From a bacterium (GTDB lineage Bacteria; Spirochaetota; JAHITG01), in contig JAQTRT010000221.1 of the NCBI GenBank assembly GCA_028711675.1, positions 1 to 5,216 on the forward strand: a stretch of DNA of 5,216 bases, given 5' to 3'. Positions 1-5,216 of this stretch are shown in pieces. The notes below the pieces were generated by a model. The model ran no database searches, was not told the origin of the DNA, and worked only from the letters and a program-made list of their open reading frames with translations. A program made the position numbers and the translations under genes. The number at the start of each line of letters is the position of its first letter. Position 1 is the stretch's first letter.

Positions 1-570
1 TTTAAGCTCCGGTTCCCGGTCAGGGCCTTTTATCAGTTTCCTGAGAAGCCTGACCAGCCTGTTGAGCCAGTCGATCTCCAGGTTCCTGGGTTTTATCTCG
101 TATTTTAATCCGGCCCTGGCTATGCGGTTCTTTTCCGGGGCTGTGCCGGGTAAAGGGCATTGTGATGTCCTGACGATCTCGTTGAACTGGACAATGATCT
201 CCTTTTTTTTAAAGATCAGGACATATTGCCTCCAGAGATTGGCACCGAGCTGGGTGGGGTAGAACTGTACTCTCGTGAATTTTCCGGTCTTTCCCGCGTA
301 AGCAATGGCTTCGGCGAATTTTTTAGCCATGAGGCGCGGGTCCGGTCTTCGCGGATCAGGATCGATCTCAAACTCGGCGGGTGAGAAGAATTGGCCCACC
401 TTGAAATCAAGGGTGTCCGGGAGCAGGCCGTATATACCGGCCAGGAGCAGGATAAAGGAACTGGCCGCCCCTTCCACGGAACCAAGCCTGCTGCTCGTGG
501 ACATCCGGACCACTTCAGGTATAAAGGTGGCTGCTGCGATACCGGATAAAAAGTGAGTTAATCCTTTCAT
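1..570 (-). CDS. Membrane protein with DUF457/YdjM-like N-terminus, possible metal-dependent hydrolase (3' end outside window)
   Basis: An open frame of 190 codons starts with ATG at 570 and has no stop before the left edge, so the C-terminus is missing. The protein begins MKGLTHFLSG and has a hydrophobic stretch at about residues 36-50, followed by a PDTLD motif (residues 51-55). His6 combined with the Asp pair (D52, D55) after a membrane segment resembles the DUF457/YdjM family of inner-membrane putative metal-dependent hydrolases. That similarity covers only the first 60 or so residues. The remainder, residues 65-190, is soluble and basic and I do not recognise it. The start is 28 bases after the stop of the permease gene, with AAGGCAGG a few bases upstream of the ATG, so it is the third gene of the minus-strand operon. 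The reading frame is secure. The enzymatic assignment is tentative, and a structural membrane role is equally possible. Confidence 0.72.
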   Translation of the reverse strand, partial: MKGLTHFLSGIAAATFIPEVVRMSTSSRLGSVEGAASSFILLLAGIYGLLPDTLDFKVGQFFSPAEFEIDPDPRRPDPRLMAKKFAEAIAYAGKTGKFTRVQFYPTQLGANLWRQYVLIFKKKEIIVQFNEIVRTSQCPLPGTAPEKNRIARAGLKYEIKPRNLEIDWLNRLVRLLRKLIKGPDREPELK

Positions 571-598
571 GAACCTGCCTTGTTTCGATGTTTATTGA

Positions 599-2038
599 TT
601 ATACCAATTTCAGGATCCTGGCAATGGTATCCCCGTAGCCGGCCATATTTAAAGCAATGGGTACGAGCAGGACAGCCATGCAATGAGACCTGCGGCAGCC
701 GAAAAAGACCGGGATGGAGCCGATGCAGGTCGTGACCGCTGCCACTAAGAGGGCCATGAATCCGGCCTTCACGTCCACCAGCCCGCCGCCCATGAGAAAG
801 ACCAGAACAACCAGGAAAATAGTAATGGCAATGTAGATGAGCCTTATGCTGTTTGTTAGTTTTTTAAAATGTTTTATGACCAGGTGTGTGAATCCCATGA
901 GTAAAAGCATGGAGAGGCCGGAACTGAAGATAACTGCTGCCAGCATGATGAAATAATCGCCTTTCTGGGGTGTCGTGAGAGGTTTCATAAGGATATTCAG
1001 CCCGCCCCGTCCCATACCGTTCGGTGTGATGTCGGTCAGGACAAAGAGAAGGAGAAAGGCGCCCACGTAATAGATGATCTTATTGATCCCCCCGGCTATC
1101 AGGAATATCCTTTCCTGGACATAGTAGATCTCCGGGGTATGGACCCGGACAACGGTATGCGGCTCAACAGGTCTTTCAAAACTGGACTGAATAAGATTCC
1201 TGTGGTTTGTGATATGGCTGGAAAAGATCGAAGCAATGCCGATGGTGACAGCAGGGATCATGGCTGTCAGGAGACCGCCCACAGTACCGGGTAACGCGGC
1301 ATACCCGAGGTCGCCCCAGCCTGCGTTGACATATCTGGATTCATATTGATCGACCGGGTATTTAGCCTTGGACAGAAAGGTCTGGATAATGGAAGGAAAG
1401 GCAAAAAAACCAACGAAGACAGGCATGATGTTCTGAAAGCTCAACTGGGGAGGCGCCAGGGGTTTGGTCGTCAGGATCAGTCCTGTCAGGGAGGCCAGGA
1501 TGAATGTCAGGAGACCGGCAAAGAGATTGTACCAGCCGTTCCTGAATTTTTCCCAGGGTGTCCGTCCTCTTCCCGCGCCTTTGGGCCACTCACTCATGAC
1601 ATAGAAGACCAGTATCAGGCCGATGATCCAGTGCAGGTGCACGCGTGAGATAGCGTAAATATAAGTGCATACTTTGTAGAAGAACGGGGTGAGGAGTACA
1701 AGCAGGAACACACCCATCAGCGTGCCTATGCCGGCCAGCAGGGAAGCGTCGCGGCCTTTCCCGTTCTTCAGCATGTCCAGGGAGGGCAGGATCGTGGCTC
1801 CCGCGGATTCATCGGCTGCGCTGAAAAAGGTCATGGGTATGGTATTGAGGAACGCGAACGCCACCATCATGGACATAAAAAAAGGGACCATGGCGTATTC
1901 GGGTATGAGGGAACGGAATTCGATATAAACCAGGATGGCGATGCCTGCCACATTATAGATGTGGAGCGACGGAATGAGACAGAGCAGGCTGCCGATGATG
2001 GTCCCCAGAACGCAGAATGTTATTATTGTTAATTCCAT
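599..2038 (-). CDS. TctA-like permease, COG1784 (DUF112) type
   Basis: This 479-residue polytopic membrane protein has about ten or more hydrophobic segments. Motifs match the archaeal-type branch of the tripartite tricarboxylate transporter TctA family: G12-x3-G16 followed by LIPSLH (residues 21-26); AADES (74-78), then LPSLDMLKNGKG (84-95); a second-half counterpart around LPGTVGGLLTAMIP (249-262); FLIAGGINK (312-320); and RRSHCMAVLLVP (449-460) near the C-terminus. TctA proteins form the large membrane subunit of secondary transporters for carboxylates, normally with a small TctB subunit and a periplasmic TctC binding protein. Neither partner is visible here, and COG1784 members usually stand alone, so the substrate is unknown. 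It starts with ATG 19 bases after the stop of the OB-fold gene, preceded by AGGGA. Several family glycines are replaced (for example PG to PS at 23-24), which suggests a divergent subgroup. Family call firm, transport role inferred. Confidence 0.85.
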   Translation of the reverse strand: MELTIITFCVLGTIIGSLLCLIPSLHIYNVAGIAILVYIEFRSLIPEYAMVPFFMSMMVAFAFLNTIPMTFFSAADESAGATILPSLDMLKNGKGRDASLLAGIGTLMGVFLLVLLTPFFYKVCTYIYAISRVHLHWIIGLILVFYVMSEWPKGAGRGRTPWEKFRNGWYNLFAGLLTFILASLTGLILTTKPLAPPQLSFQNIMPVFVGFFAFPSIIQTFLSKAKYPVDQYESRYVNAGWGDLGYAALPGTVGGLLTAMIPAVTIGIASIFSSHITNHRNLIQSSFERPVEPHTVVRVHTPEIYYVQERIFLIAGGINKIIYYVGAFLLLFVLTDITPNGMGRGGLNILMKPLTTPQKGDYFIMLAAVIFSSGLSMLLLMGFTHLVIKHFKKLTNSIRLIYIAITIFLVVLVFLMGGGLVDVKAGFMALLVAAVTTCIGSIPVFFGCRRSHCMAVLLVPIALNMAGYGDTIARILKLV

Positions 2039-2057
2039 TTACCGGTCCCTGTCCTCT

Positions 2058-3284
2058 TTATTCCGCCTTTTTCTCCAGGTGAAGGGTTTCGGGCCTGGTT
2101 ATCTTCAGCTGCAGTTTTCCTTTATATTCGCTGATCTGAAAAACACCGGATATTTTTATGCCTATGGCGATCTGCCCGTAATCCTTGATCTGTTCCCTCA
2201 GGGAATCCCAGACAACGACTTCCATCCTTCCTTTCCCGTCATCCAGGAGAAGGAGGATGCCTTTGCCCATCTCCCTGGCTTCAGCGATAATAGCATGGAA
2301 TGAATAAGAGGCGCCGATGTCCGCGGATGTTATCCTGTCGAACGAATTAACCGGCGGGGTCCCCGTGGTCCCGTACCCTTTTCCGGCCTTTGTTATCCTG
2401 TCCATCTCCTTGGAACTGAGCCGCCGTATCATTTTTATCTTGGAATAATCGGAAATAGAGGCCTGGAGCCGGCCTTTGTATTCCGTGATCTTCACGGGCA
2501 TGTCGAGTTCCAGACCTTTTGTGAAAAGGAGTTCTCTGGCCTGACCGGGTATCCTTTCCATCTCTGAATCGAAGAGCACCATGCTGATGTTTGCGGTCCT
2601 GTCGCTCAGGATAAAGGAATGGAGGATAATGCCTTTTTTCGTCTTTCTTTTTTCATAGGAAGAGACGAAGACACTGATCCTGGCAAGTGTTCCGGCCAGG
2701 CCGGGACTGATGTCAGCCAGGTGATAGGATTTTAGCTGGAGCTTTTTAATGATCCTGAACCTTTCGGGAACGGGCAGGAACAGGGCAATGCCGAATTTTT
2801 GGGTCTCGCTGAGCGAACCGGCTGCTTCGACCTGGTCTCCCAGTTCAGGCAGGCGGTCCTTGTGGATCTTCTTGAACTGGCTGAGCTTGTTGAACGCGCT
2901 GATGCTGATCTGGCCTGTGCCGTCGTCTATCTTCATTCTCAATGAGTTCCGGGACGTGTCTTCCAGGTAAGAGACCATCTTTCCCGCCACCCGGATATAC
3001 GCGCCGTTCATCTTTTCGTCGATATCCTCGATGTTCACCAGCATGGGTTCTTTCAGGTGGGCCGCTGTCCAGAGCAGGATGATGCCGGCCAGCGAGCCTG
3101 CGACGGAGATGATCTTGATGAGCCTGATACTGATCCTTTTCTCGACCCTGGCCCCGCACCGCGGGCAGGTCAGGAGAGTCGCGCAGAAGTATCCGCAGGT
3201 TGGGCAGAGCCCTTCTTCATCCACTACACTGTGCCTGGTACGCGGAACGGTTCTTTTCTTTTTGCTTAAATGTTTTTTTGGCAA
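2058..3284 (-). CDS. Membrane-anchored zinc-ribbon protein with three OB-fold-like domains
   Basis: This is a 408-residue protein. A very basic N-terminus leads into a zinc ribbon with two CPxC knuckles (C27, C30, C40, C43; an extra C34 lies between them). A single transmembrane helix follows at about residues 55-77. Three OB-fold-like units come next, at about 83-172, 187-280 and 315-397. Each unit has a central turn-strand motif (DDGTGQISISAFN at 120-132; SDRTANISMVLFDS at 227-240; DDGKGRMEVVVWDS at 348-361). Each ends with a related strand (ETQKFGIALFL, TEYKGRLQASI, SEYKGKLQLKI). Basic residues before the helix and an acidic stretch after it predict the zinc ribbon inside and the OB folds outside the cytoplasmic membrane. 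OB folds commonly bind single-stranded nucleic acid or oligosaccharide; the ligand here is unknown. The start codon is TTG, chosen because AAGGA lies 8 bases upstream. It is the first gene of the minus-strand operon. Confidence 0.85.
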   Translation of the reverse strand: MPKKHLSKKKRTVPRTRHSVVDEEGLCPTCGYFCATLLTCPRCGARVEKRISIRLIKIISVAGSLAGIILLWTAAHLKEPMLVNIEDIDEKMNGAYIRVAGKMVSYLEDTSRNSLRMKIDDGTGQISISAFNKLSQFKKIHKDRLPELGDQVEAAGSLSETQKFGIALFLPVPERFRIIKKLQLKSYHLADISPGLAGTLARISVFVSSYEKRKTKKGIILHSFILSDRTANISMVLFDSEMERIPGQARELLFTKGLELDMPVKITEYKGRLQASISDYSKIKMIRRLSSKEMDRITKAGKGYGTTGTPPVNSFDRITSADIGASYSFHAIIAEAREMGKGILLLLDDGKGRMEVVVWDSLREQIKDYGQIAIGIKISGVFQISEYKGKLQLKITRPETLHLEKKAE

Positions 3285-3292
3285 TTCATCGA

Positions 3293-3297
3293 TCCTT
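3293..3297 (-). promoter_or_regulatory. Ribosome binding site that fixes a TTG start
   Basis: On the minus strand AAGGA lies 8 bases before the TTG at 3284-3282. A nearby ATG (3289-3287) is out of frame and meets a stop after seven codons, and no in-frame ATG was seen just upstream. The TTG is therefore the best-supported start of the zinc-ribbon/OB-fold gene. Confidence 0.7.
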
Positions 3298-3367
3298 GCA
3301 TTGAAAATAAAACGTACTTTAAACGGACCGCTTTTCCCGGACGGGCCGTGTGTATCCCTTCTTTTCC

Positions 3368-3395
3368 ATCATACTGGAATAAAAAGGATTGTCAA
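3368..3395 (-). promoter_or_regulatory. Sigma-70-type promoter of the minus-strand operon
   Basis: Read on the minus strand, a perfect TTGACA (3395-3390) is followed by a 16-base spacer and TATGAT (3373-3368), one mismatch from the -10 consensus. Transcription would start near 3361, giving a leader of about 75 bases before the TTG start. It is the only good promoter found upstream of the three-gene operon. Confidence 0.75.
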
Positions 3396-3543
3396 GCGAA
3401 GAATAGGCGGGCGTTGATGTTAAAAAAGCGTTGAATCCGAAATGATGATCCGGGTATTGATCTTATAATCATACGTTTTGTTCTTTTATTAACTTTTTAT
3501 CCGTTCCTGCATCCAATATTAATGAGAAGGTCAGATATAGGTA

Positions 3544-3573
3544 TTGACAAAGTGTTATAATGGTATATATATA
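3544..3573 (+). promoter_or_regulatory. Sigma-70-type promoter of the Sel1/CsgG-like operon
   Basis: A perfect TTGACA lies at 3544-3549. A run of alternating T and A supplies a TATATA -10 hexamer at spacing 16 (3566-3571) or 18 (3568-3573). Transcription would begin near 3578-3582, about 55 bases before the Sel1-repeat gene. A perfect TATAAT at 3556-3561 is only 6 bases from this -35 box, so it cannot pair with it. The exact -10 is therefore uncertain. Confidence 0.65.
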
Positions 3574-3584
3574 GTATAACACTT
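3550..3584. repeat. 10-bp inverted repeat around the -10 region, candidate operator
   Basis: AAGTGTTATA (3550-3559) and TATAACACTT (3575-3584) are exact reverse complements separated by 15 bases. The left arm directly follows the -35 box and the right arm lies about at the predicted transcription start, so a dimeric protein bound here would cover the promoter. The likely reading is a repressor operator; no regulator gene is in the window. Only part of the repeat would be transcribed, so a terminator role is unlikely. Confidence 0.6.
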
Positions 3585-3603
3585 ATCCGGGAACATGGAT
3601 AAG
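3582..3603 (+). promoter_or_regulatory. Hairpin at the 5' end of the Sel1/CsgG-like leader
   Basis: CTTATCC (3582-3588) and GGATAAG (3597-3603) form a perfect 7-bp stem with an 8-base loop. It would sit at the very 5' end of the transcript and shares three bases with the right arm of the upstream inverted repeat. No U tract follows immediately, so it is not a classical terminator. A transcript-stabilising or protein-binding role is a guess. Confidence 0.4.
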
Positions 3604-3616
3604 ACGTTTTTGGGAA

Positions 3617-3631
3617 CGGCCGGGAGAGCCG
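3617..3631 (+). promoter_or_regulatory. Shine-Dalgarno of the Sel1-repeat gene in a small hairpin loop
   Basis: GGGAG (3622-3626) lies 9 bases upstream of the ATG at 3636 and is the evident ribosome binding site. It is flanked by CGGC (3617-3620) and GCCG (3628-3631), which could form a 4-bp G+C stem presenting the Shine-Dalgarno in its loop. The ribosome binding site is sound; the hairpin is short and may be chance. Confidence 0.55.
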
Positions 3632-3635
3632 ATTT

Positions 3636-4607
3636 ATGGAAGAAATCATAAGAAATAAGAATAAATTTATAGGCATTATCTGCAGATATCTGGGCTTCCT
3701 TTTTTTTCTGTCTGTCAGCCTGGCGCAGTCTCCGGCAGGAACAGATACGCTTGATAAGGCCAGGGAAGCTTATCACGCGGGAAAATATAAGGAAGCTGTC
3801 GAGCTTTACCAGGCCGCTGCCAAACAAGGCAGCGTTAAAGCGCAGTTCGGCCTGGGTGTCATGTACGAATACGGCCGCGGCGTGCCGCAGGATTACAGGA
3901 AAGCAGCGGAATGGTTTCTGAAGGCCGCGAACCAGGGGAGCGCGCCTGCCCAGAACAACCTGGGTTATCTTTACTACACAGGCCAGGGTGTGGCCAGGGA
4001 TTACAATACCGCGTTCAAATGGTATAAAAAAGCCGCTGAGAATCCGAAGAACAAGGAATGGAATGTCACGCTTGTCTGGTGCAACCTGGGCAATATGTAT
4101 CTGGCCGGGTACGGTGTTTCCAGGGATTATTCCAAGGCCGCGGATTATTTTCGCAGGGCCGCGGAAAAGGGGAGCCCCTTTGCCGCGAACAACCTGGGTT
4201 ATCTGTATGAGCATGGTCAGGGAGTGGAGCGCGATTATAAACTGGCCATGTACTGGTACCGTCAGGCTGCGGATCAGGGCTTTCCCTTTGCCGAACGGAA
4301 TCTCGGCATCATGTTCGAGAGCGGACGCGGTGTGATGGCCGATTATCATGAGGCTTTCAGATGGTATTCCAGGGCTGCCCGGCAGAATAACGCCTTTGCC
4401 CAGTATAAGCTTGGCCGGCTCTATGAACTCGGCCTGGGCGTGAAAAAGGACCTGGTCGAAGCATATCGCTGGTACTGGCTTGCCAGCCGGCAATCGGATA
4501 AAGGGGCGGGAGAGAGCATCAGCAGGCTCAAGACCGTACTGTCGCAGTCTCAGATCGATGAAGCCCTGAAAAGAGCGTCAGATGCCCGGGAGGCCGGTCA
4601 TGAGTAG
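3636..4607 (+). CDS. Exported Sel1-repeat protein
   Basis: This 323-residue protein starts with ATG 9 bases after GGGAG. An N-terminal signal peptide is visible: charged start, hydrophobic core from about residue 11 to 28, and probable cleavage after SLA (residue 30), so it should act in the periplasm or beyond. Residues 36-66 form a TPR-like helical pair (AREAYHAGKYKEAVELYQ). Six Sel1 repeats of about 36 residues follow at 67-102, 103-144, 145-180, 181-216, 217-252 and 253-288. Each has the LGxxYxxGxGVxxDYxxAxxWYxxAA pattern; the second carries an insertion of about six residues. A short helical tail closes the protein. Sel1 repeats are alpha-solenoid protein-binding modules without catalytic activity. 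The stop overlaps the start of the CsgG-like lipoprotein gene by 8 bases, so the two are co-translated and the Sel1 protein may scaffold or assist that lipoprotein. Confidence 0.93.
   Translation: MEEIIRNKNKFIGIICRYLGFLFFLSVSLAQSPAGTDTLDKAREAYHAGKYKEAVELYQAAAKQGSVKAQFGLGVMYEYGRGVPQDYRKAAEWFLKAANQGSAPAQNNLGYLYYTGQGVARDYNTAFKWYKKAAENPKNKEWNVTLVWCNLGNMYLAGYGVSRDYSKAADYFRRAAEKGSPFAANNLGYLYEHGQGVERDYKLAMYWYRQAADQGFPFAERNLGIMFESGRGVMADYHEAFRWYSRAARQNNAFAQYKLGRLYELGLGVKKDLVEAYRWYWLASRQSDKGAGESISRLKTVLSQSQIDEALKRASDAREAGHE
3834..4499 (+). repeat. Six tandem Sel1 repeats within the coding sequence
   Basis: The repeats encode six 36-residue units in phase, one of them 42 residues long. DNA similarity is mostly degenerate, but the 17-base word AACAACCTGGGTTATCT is identical in repeat 2 (3954-3970) and repeat 4 (4188-4204). 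This agrees with relatively recent copying of repeat units or with strong constraint on that strand of the helix. Confidence 0.85.
4588..4607 (+). promoter_or_regulatory. Ribosome binding site and overlapping stop/start junction
   Basis: GGGAGG (4588-4593) lies 6 bases before the ATG at 4600-4602 and sits inside the end of the Sel1-repeat gene. The upstream stop TAG (4605-4607) falls just after this start, an 8-base overlap in a different frame. This arrangement supports translational coupling of the two genes. Confidence 0.8.
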
Positions 4608-5216
4608 ATCATCCGGAAGGAACCTGAAGAAAGCAGGACTGGGGCTGCTGCTCCTGTGCGTCCTGTCGATACTGGCGGGATGCGGAAAAACATCCGAGAC
4701 CTTTGTCGCGGTGAGCTCCCAGTATCAGTCCAGACAGATCAAACGCGTGGCCCTTATCGGTTTTACGGATTATCCGGGGATGGAAGGCTCGGGTGAAGTG
4801 ACAGCCGGAATTTTCGAAAAATATCTTTTATCGGCTAGATACACGCTGGTGGAACGGCGCCAGGTCGATGAGGTCCTCAAAGAACAGGCGCTCCAGGCCA
4901 GCGGCGTCCTGAACCAGGACACGCTGGAAAAACTCGGTCAATTGCTTGGCGTGAACGCCCTGGTACTCGGTAATATCAATGAGTTCAAGAACCAGCGCGA
5001 ACAGACCGTCATGGTGCAAATGCCGCAGAGCCACAGCAGCCCTGTTTACGGGGAAGTCGAGGTTACGCAGAAAAACGGAGATACAACGGTCAAGACCACA
5101 CAGAAGGTCATCACGGGTTTTAATTATTCATGGTCCAGCAAGACCGTTCCCCAGGTAGAACAGGTCCCGGCACGCGTGGGGCTTTCCGCAAGGCTGGTGG
5201 ATGTCCGGACCGGCGA
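4600..5216 (+). CDS. CsgG-family outer-membrane lipoprotein (3' end outside window)
   Basis: The frame is open for 205 codons from ATG 4600 to the right edge. A lipoprotein signal peptide is clear: KK, a leucine-rich core (residues 12-25) and the lipobox LAGC with Cys28. The next residue is Gly, not Asp, which favours transfer to the outer membrane. CsgG-like features follow: KRVALIGFTD (48-57), the helix IFEKYLLS (71-78), YTLVERRQVDEVLKEQ (81-96), a second helix with LNQDTLEKLGQLLGVNALVLGNI (104-126) and ARLVDVRTG (197-205), where the family usually continues into a TGE strand. CsgG itself is the nonameric curli secretion channel, but many relatives have unknown roles. Residues 131-190 are polar, alternate like beta strands and could hold membrane hairpins. 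No curli genes (csgA, B, E, F) are in view, so a curli role should not be assumed. It is co-translated with the Sel1-repeat protein. Confidence 0.85.
   Translation, partial: MSRSSGRNLKKAGLGLLLLCVLSILAGCGKTSETFVAVSSQYQSRQIKRVALIGFTDYPGMEGSGEVTAGIFEKYLLSARYTLVERRQVDEVLKEQALQASGVLNQDTLEKLGQLLGVNALVLGNINEFKNQREQTVMVQMPQSHSSPVYGEVEVTQKNGDTTVKTTQKVITGFNYSWSSKTVPQVEQVPARVGLSARLVDVRTG

Larger units (their letters stand above)
3285..3635. other. Divergent intergenic region
   Basis: This 351-base non-coding stretch separates the two clusters. It is richer in A+T than the flanking genes. It holds the minus-strand promoter (3368-3395) and the plus-strand promoter with its inverted repeat and leader hairpins (3544-3631). 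In between, about 3396-3543, I see no gene, no terminator and no convincing regulatory element. A lone TATAAT at 3464-3469 has no matching -35 box. Confidence 0.8.

Noticed and set aside
1346..1648. Open frames in other phases over the permease gene
   Set aside because: Their translations are low-complexity, charged shadows of the permease codons, with no ribosome site or family motif.
3031..3417. 128-codon plus-strand open frame running from the OB-fold gene into the intergenic region
   Set aside because: Most of it is antisense to the zinc-ribbon and membrane-anchor coding region, and the remainder crosses the minus-strand promoter. The translation has no domain pattern.
3464..3469. TATAAT hexamer in the middle of the intergenic region
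   Set aside because: The nearest TTGA-type box (TTGAAT at 3431-3436) is 27 bases away and there is no TG extension, so a promoter is not supported.
3582..3611. Hairpin followed by GACGTTTTT as a possible intrinsic terminator or attenuator
   Set aside because: The stem is short and A+T-rich, the T run is only five bases and begins three bases after the stem, and it lies at the very start of the transcript. Attenuation cannot be excluded but is not supported.
3595..3651. Short upstream open frame of 18 codons overlapping the Sel1 gene start
   Set aside because: GGGA lies only 2 bases before its ATG, too close for a normal ribosome site, and the peptide has no recognisable feature such as a run of one amino acid.
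3555..4493. Long 312-codon open frame on the minus strand opposite the Sel1-repeat gene
   Set aside because: It lies almost wholly antisense to a gene with clear Sel1 repeats and a signal peptide. Its own repetitive sequence is simply the complement of those repeats, and it would end within the plus-strand promoter.

Overview
This window holds two divergently transcribed gene clusters separated by a 351-base promoter region (3285-3635). No RNA genes, insertion sequences, CRISPR arrays, attachment sites or terminators were recognised. The organism is a diderm bacterium: the right-hand cluster encodes an exported Sel1-repeat protein and a CsgG-type lipoprotein, and both promoters look like the bacterial housekeeping type. 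G+C is near half by eye, AGG is a common arginine codon, and the left-hand permease is of a type best known from archaea and some uncultured bacterial phyla. Together these suggest an uncultured or environmental lineage, but I cannot name the phylum with confidence.

Left cluster (minus strand, read from 3284 down to 1). A strong TTGACA-16-TATGAT promoter drives three closely spaced genes. The first is a membrane-anchored protein with an N-terminal zinc ribbon and three OB-fold-like domains (TTG start). The second is a TctA-like permease of the COG1784 / former DUF112 type. The third is a short membrane protein whose N-terminus resembles the DUF457/YdjM family of membrane-bound putative metal-dependent hydrolases; it runs off the left edge. 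Gaps are 19 and 28 bases, so this is very likely one transcript. The three products look like a membrane system whose OB folds lie outside the cytoplasmic membrane and whose permease lacks the usual TctB/TctC partners in view. Its substrate is unknown.

Central region. The two promoters diverge. The plus-strand promoter has a TTGACA box and a TATA-rich -10 region. A 35-base perfect-arm inverted repeat surrounds the -10 region and is a candidate repressor operator. It is followed by a 5'-leader hairpin and a small hairpin that displays the Shine-Dalgarno sequence in its loop.

Right cluster (plus strand, 3636 to the right edge). An exported Sel1-repeat protein overlaps by 8 bases the start of a CsgG-family lipoprotein, which runs off the right edge. 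The overlap implies translational coupling and probably a joint role in the periplasm or at the outer membrane.
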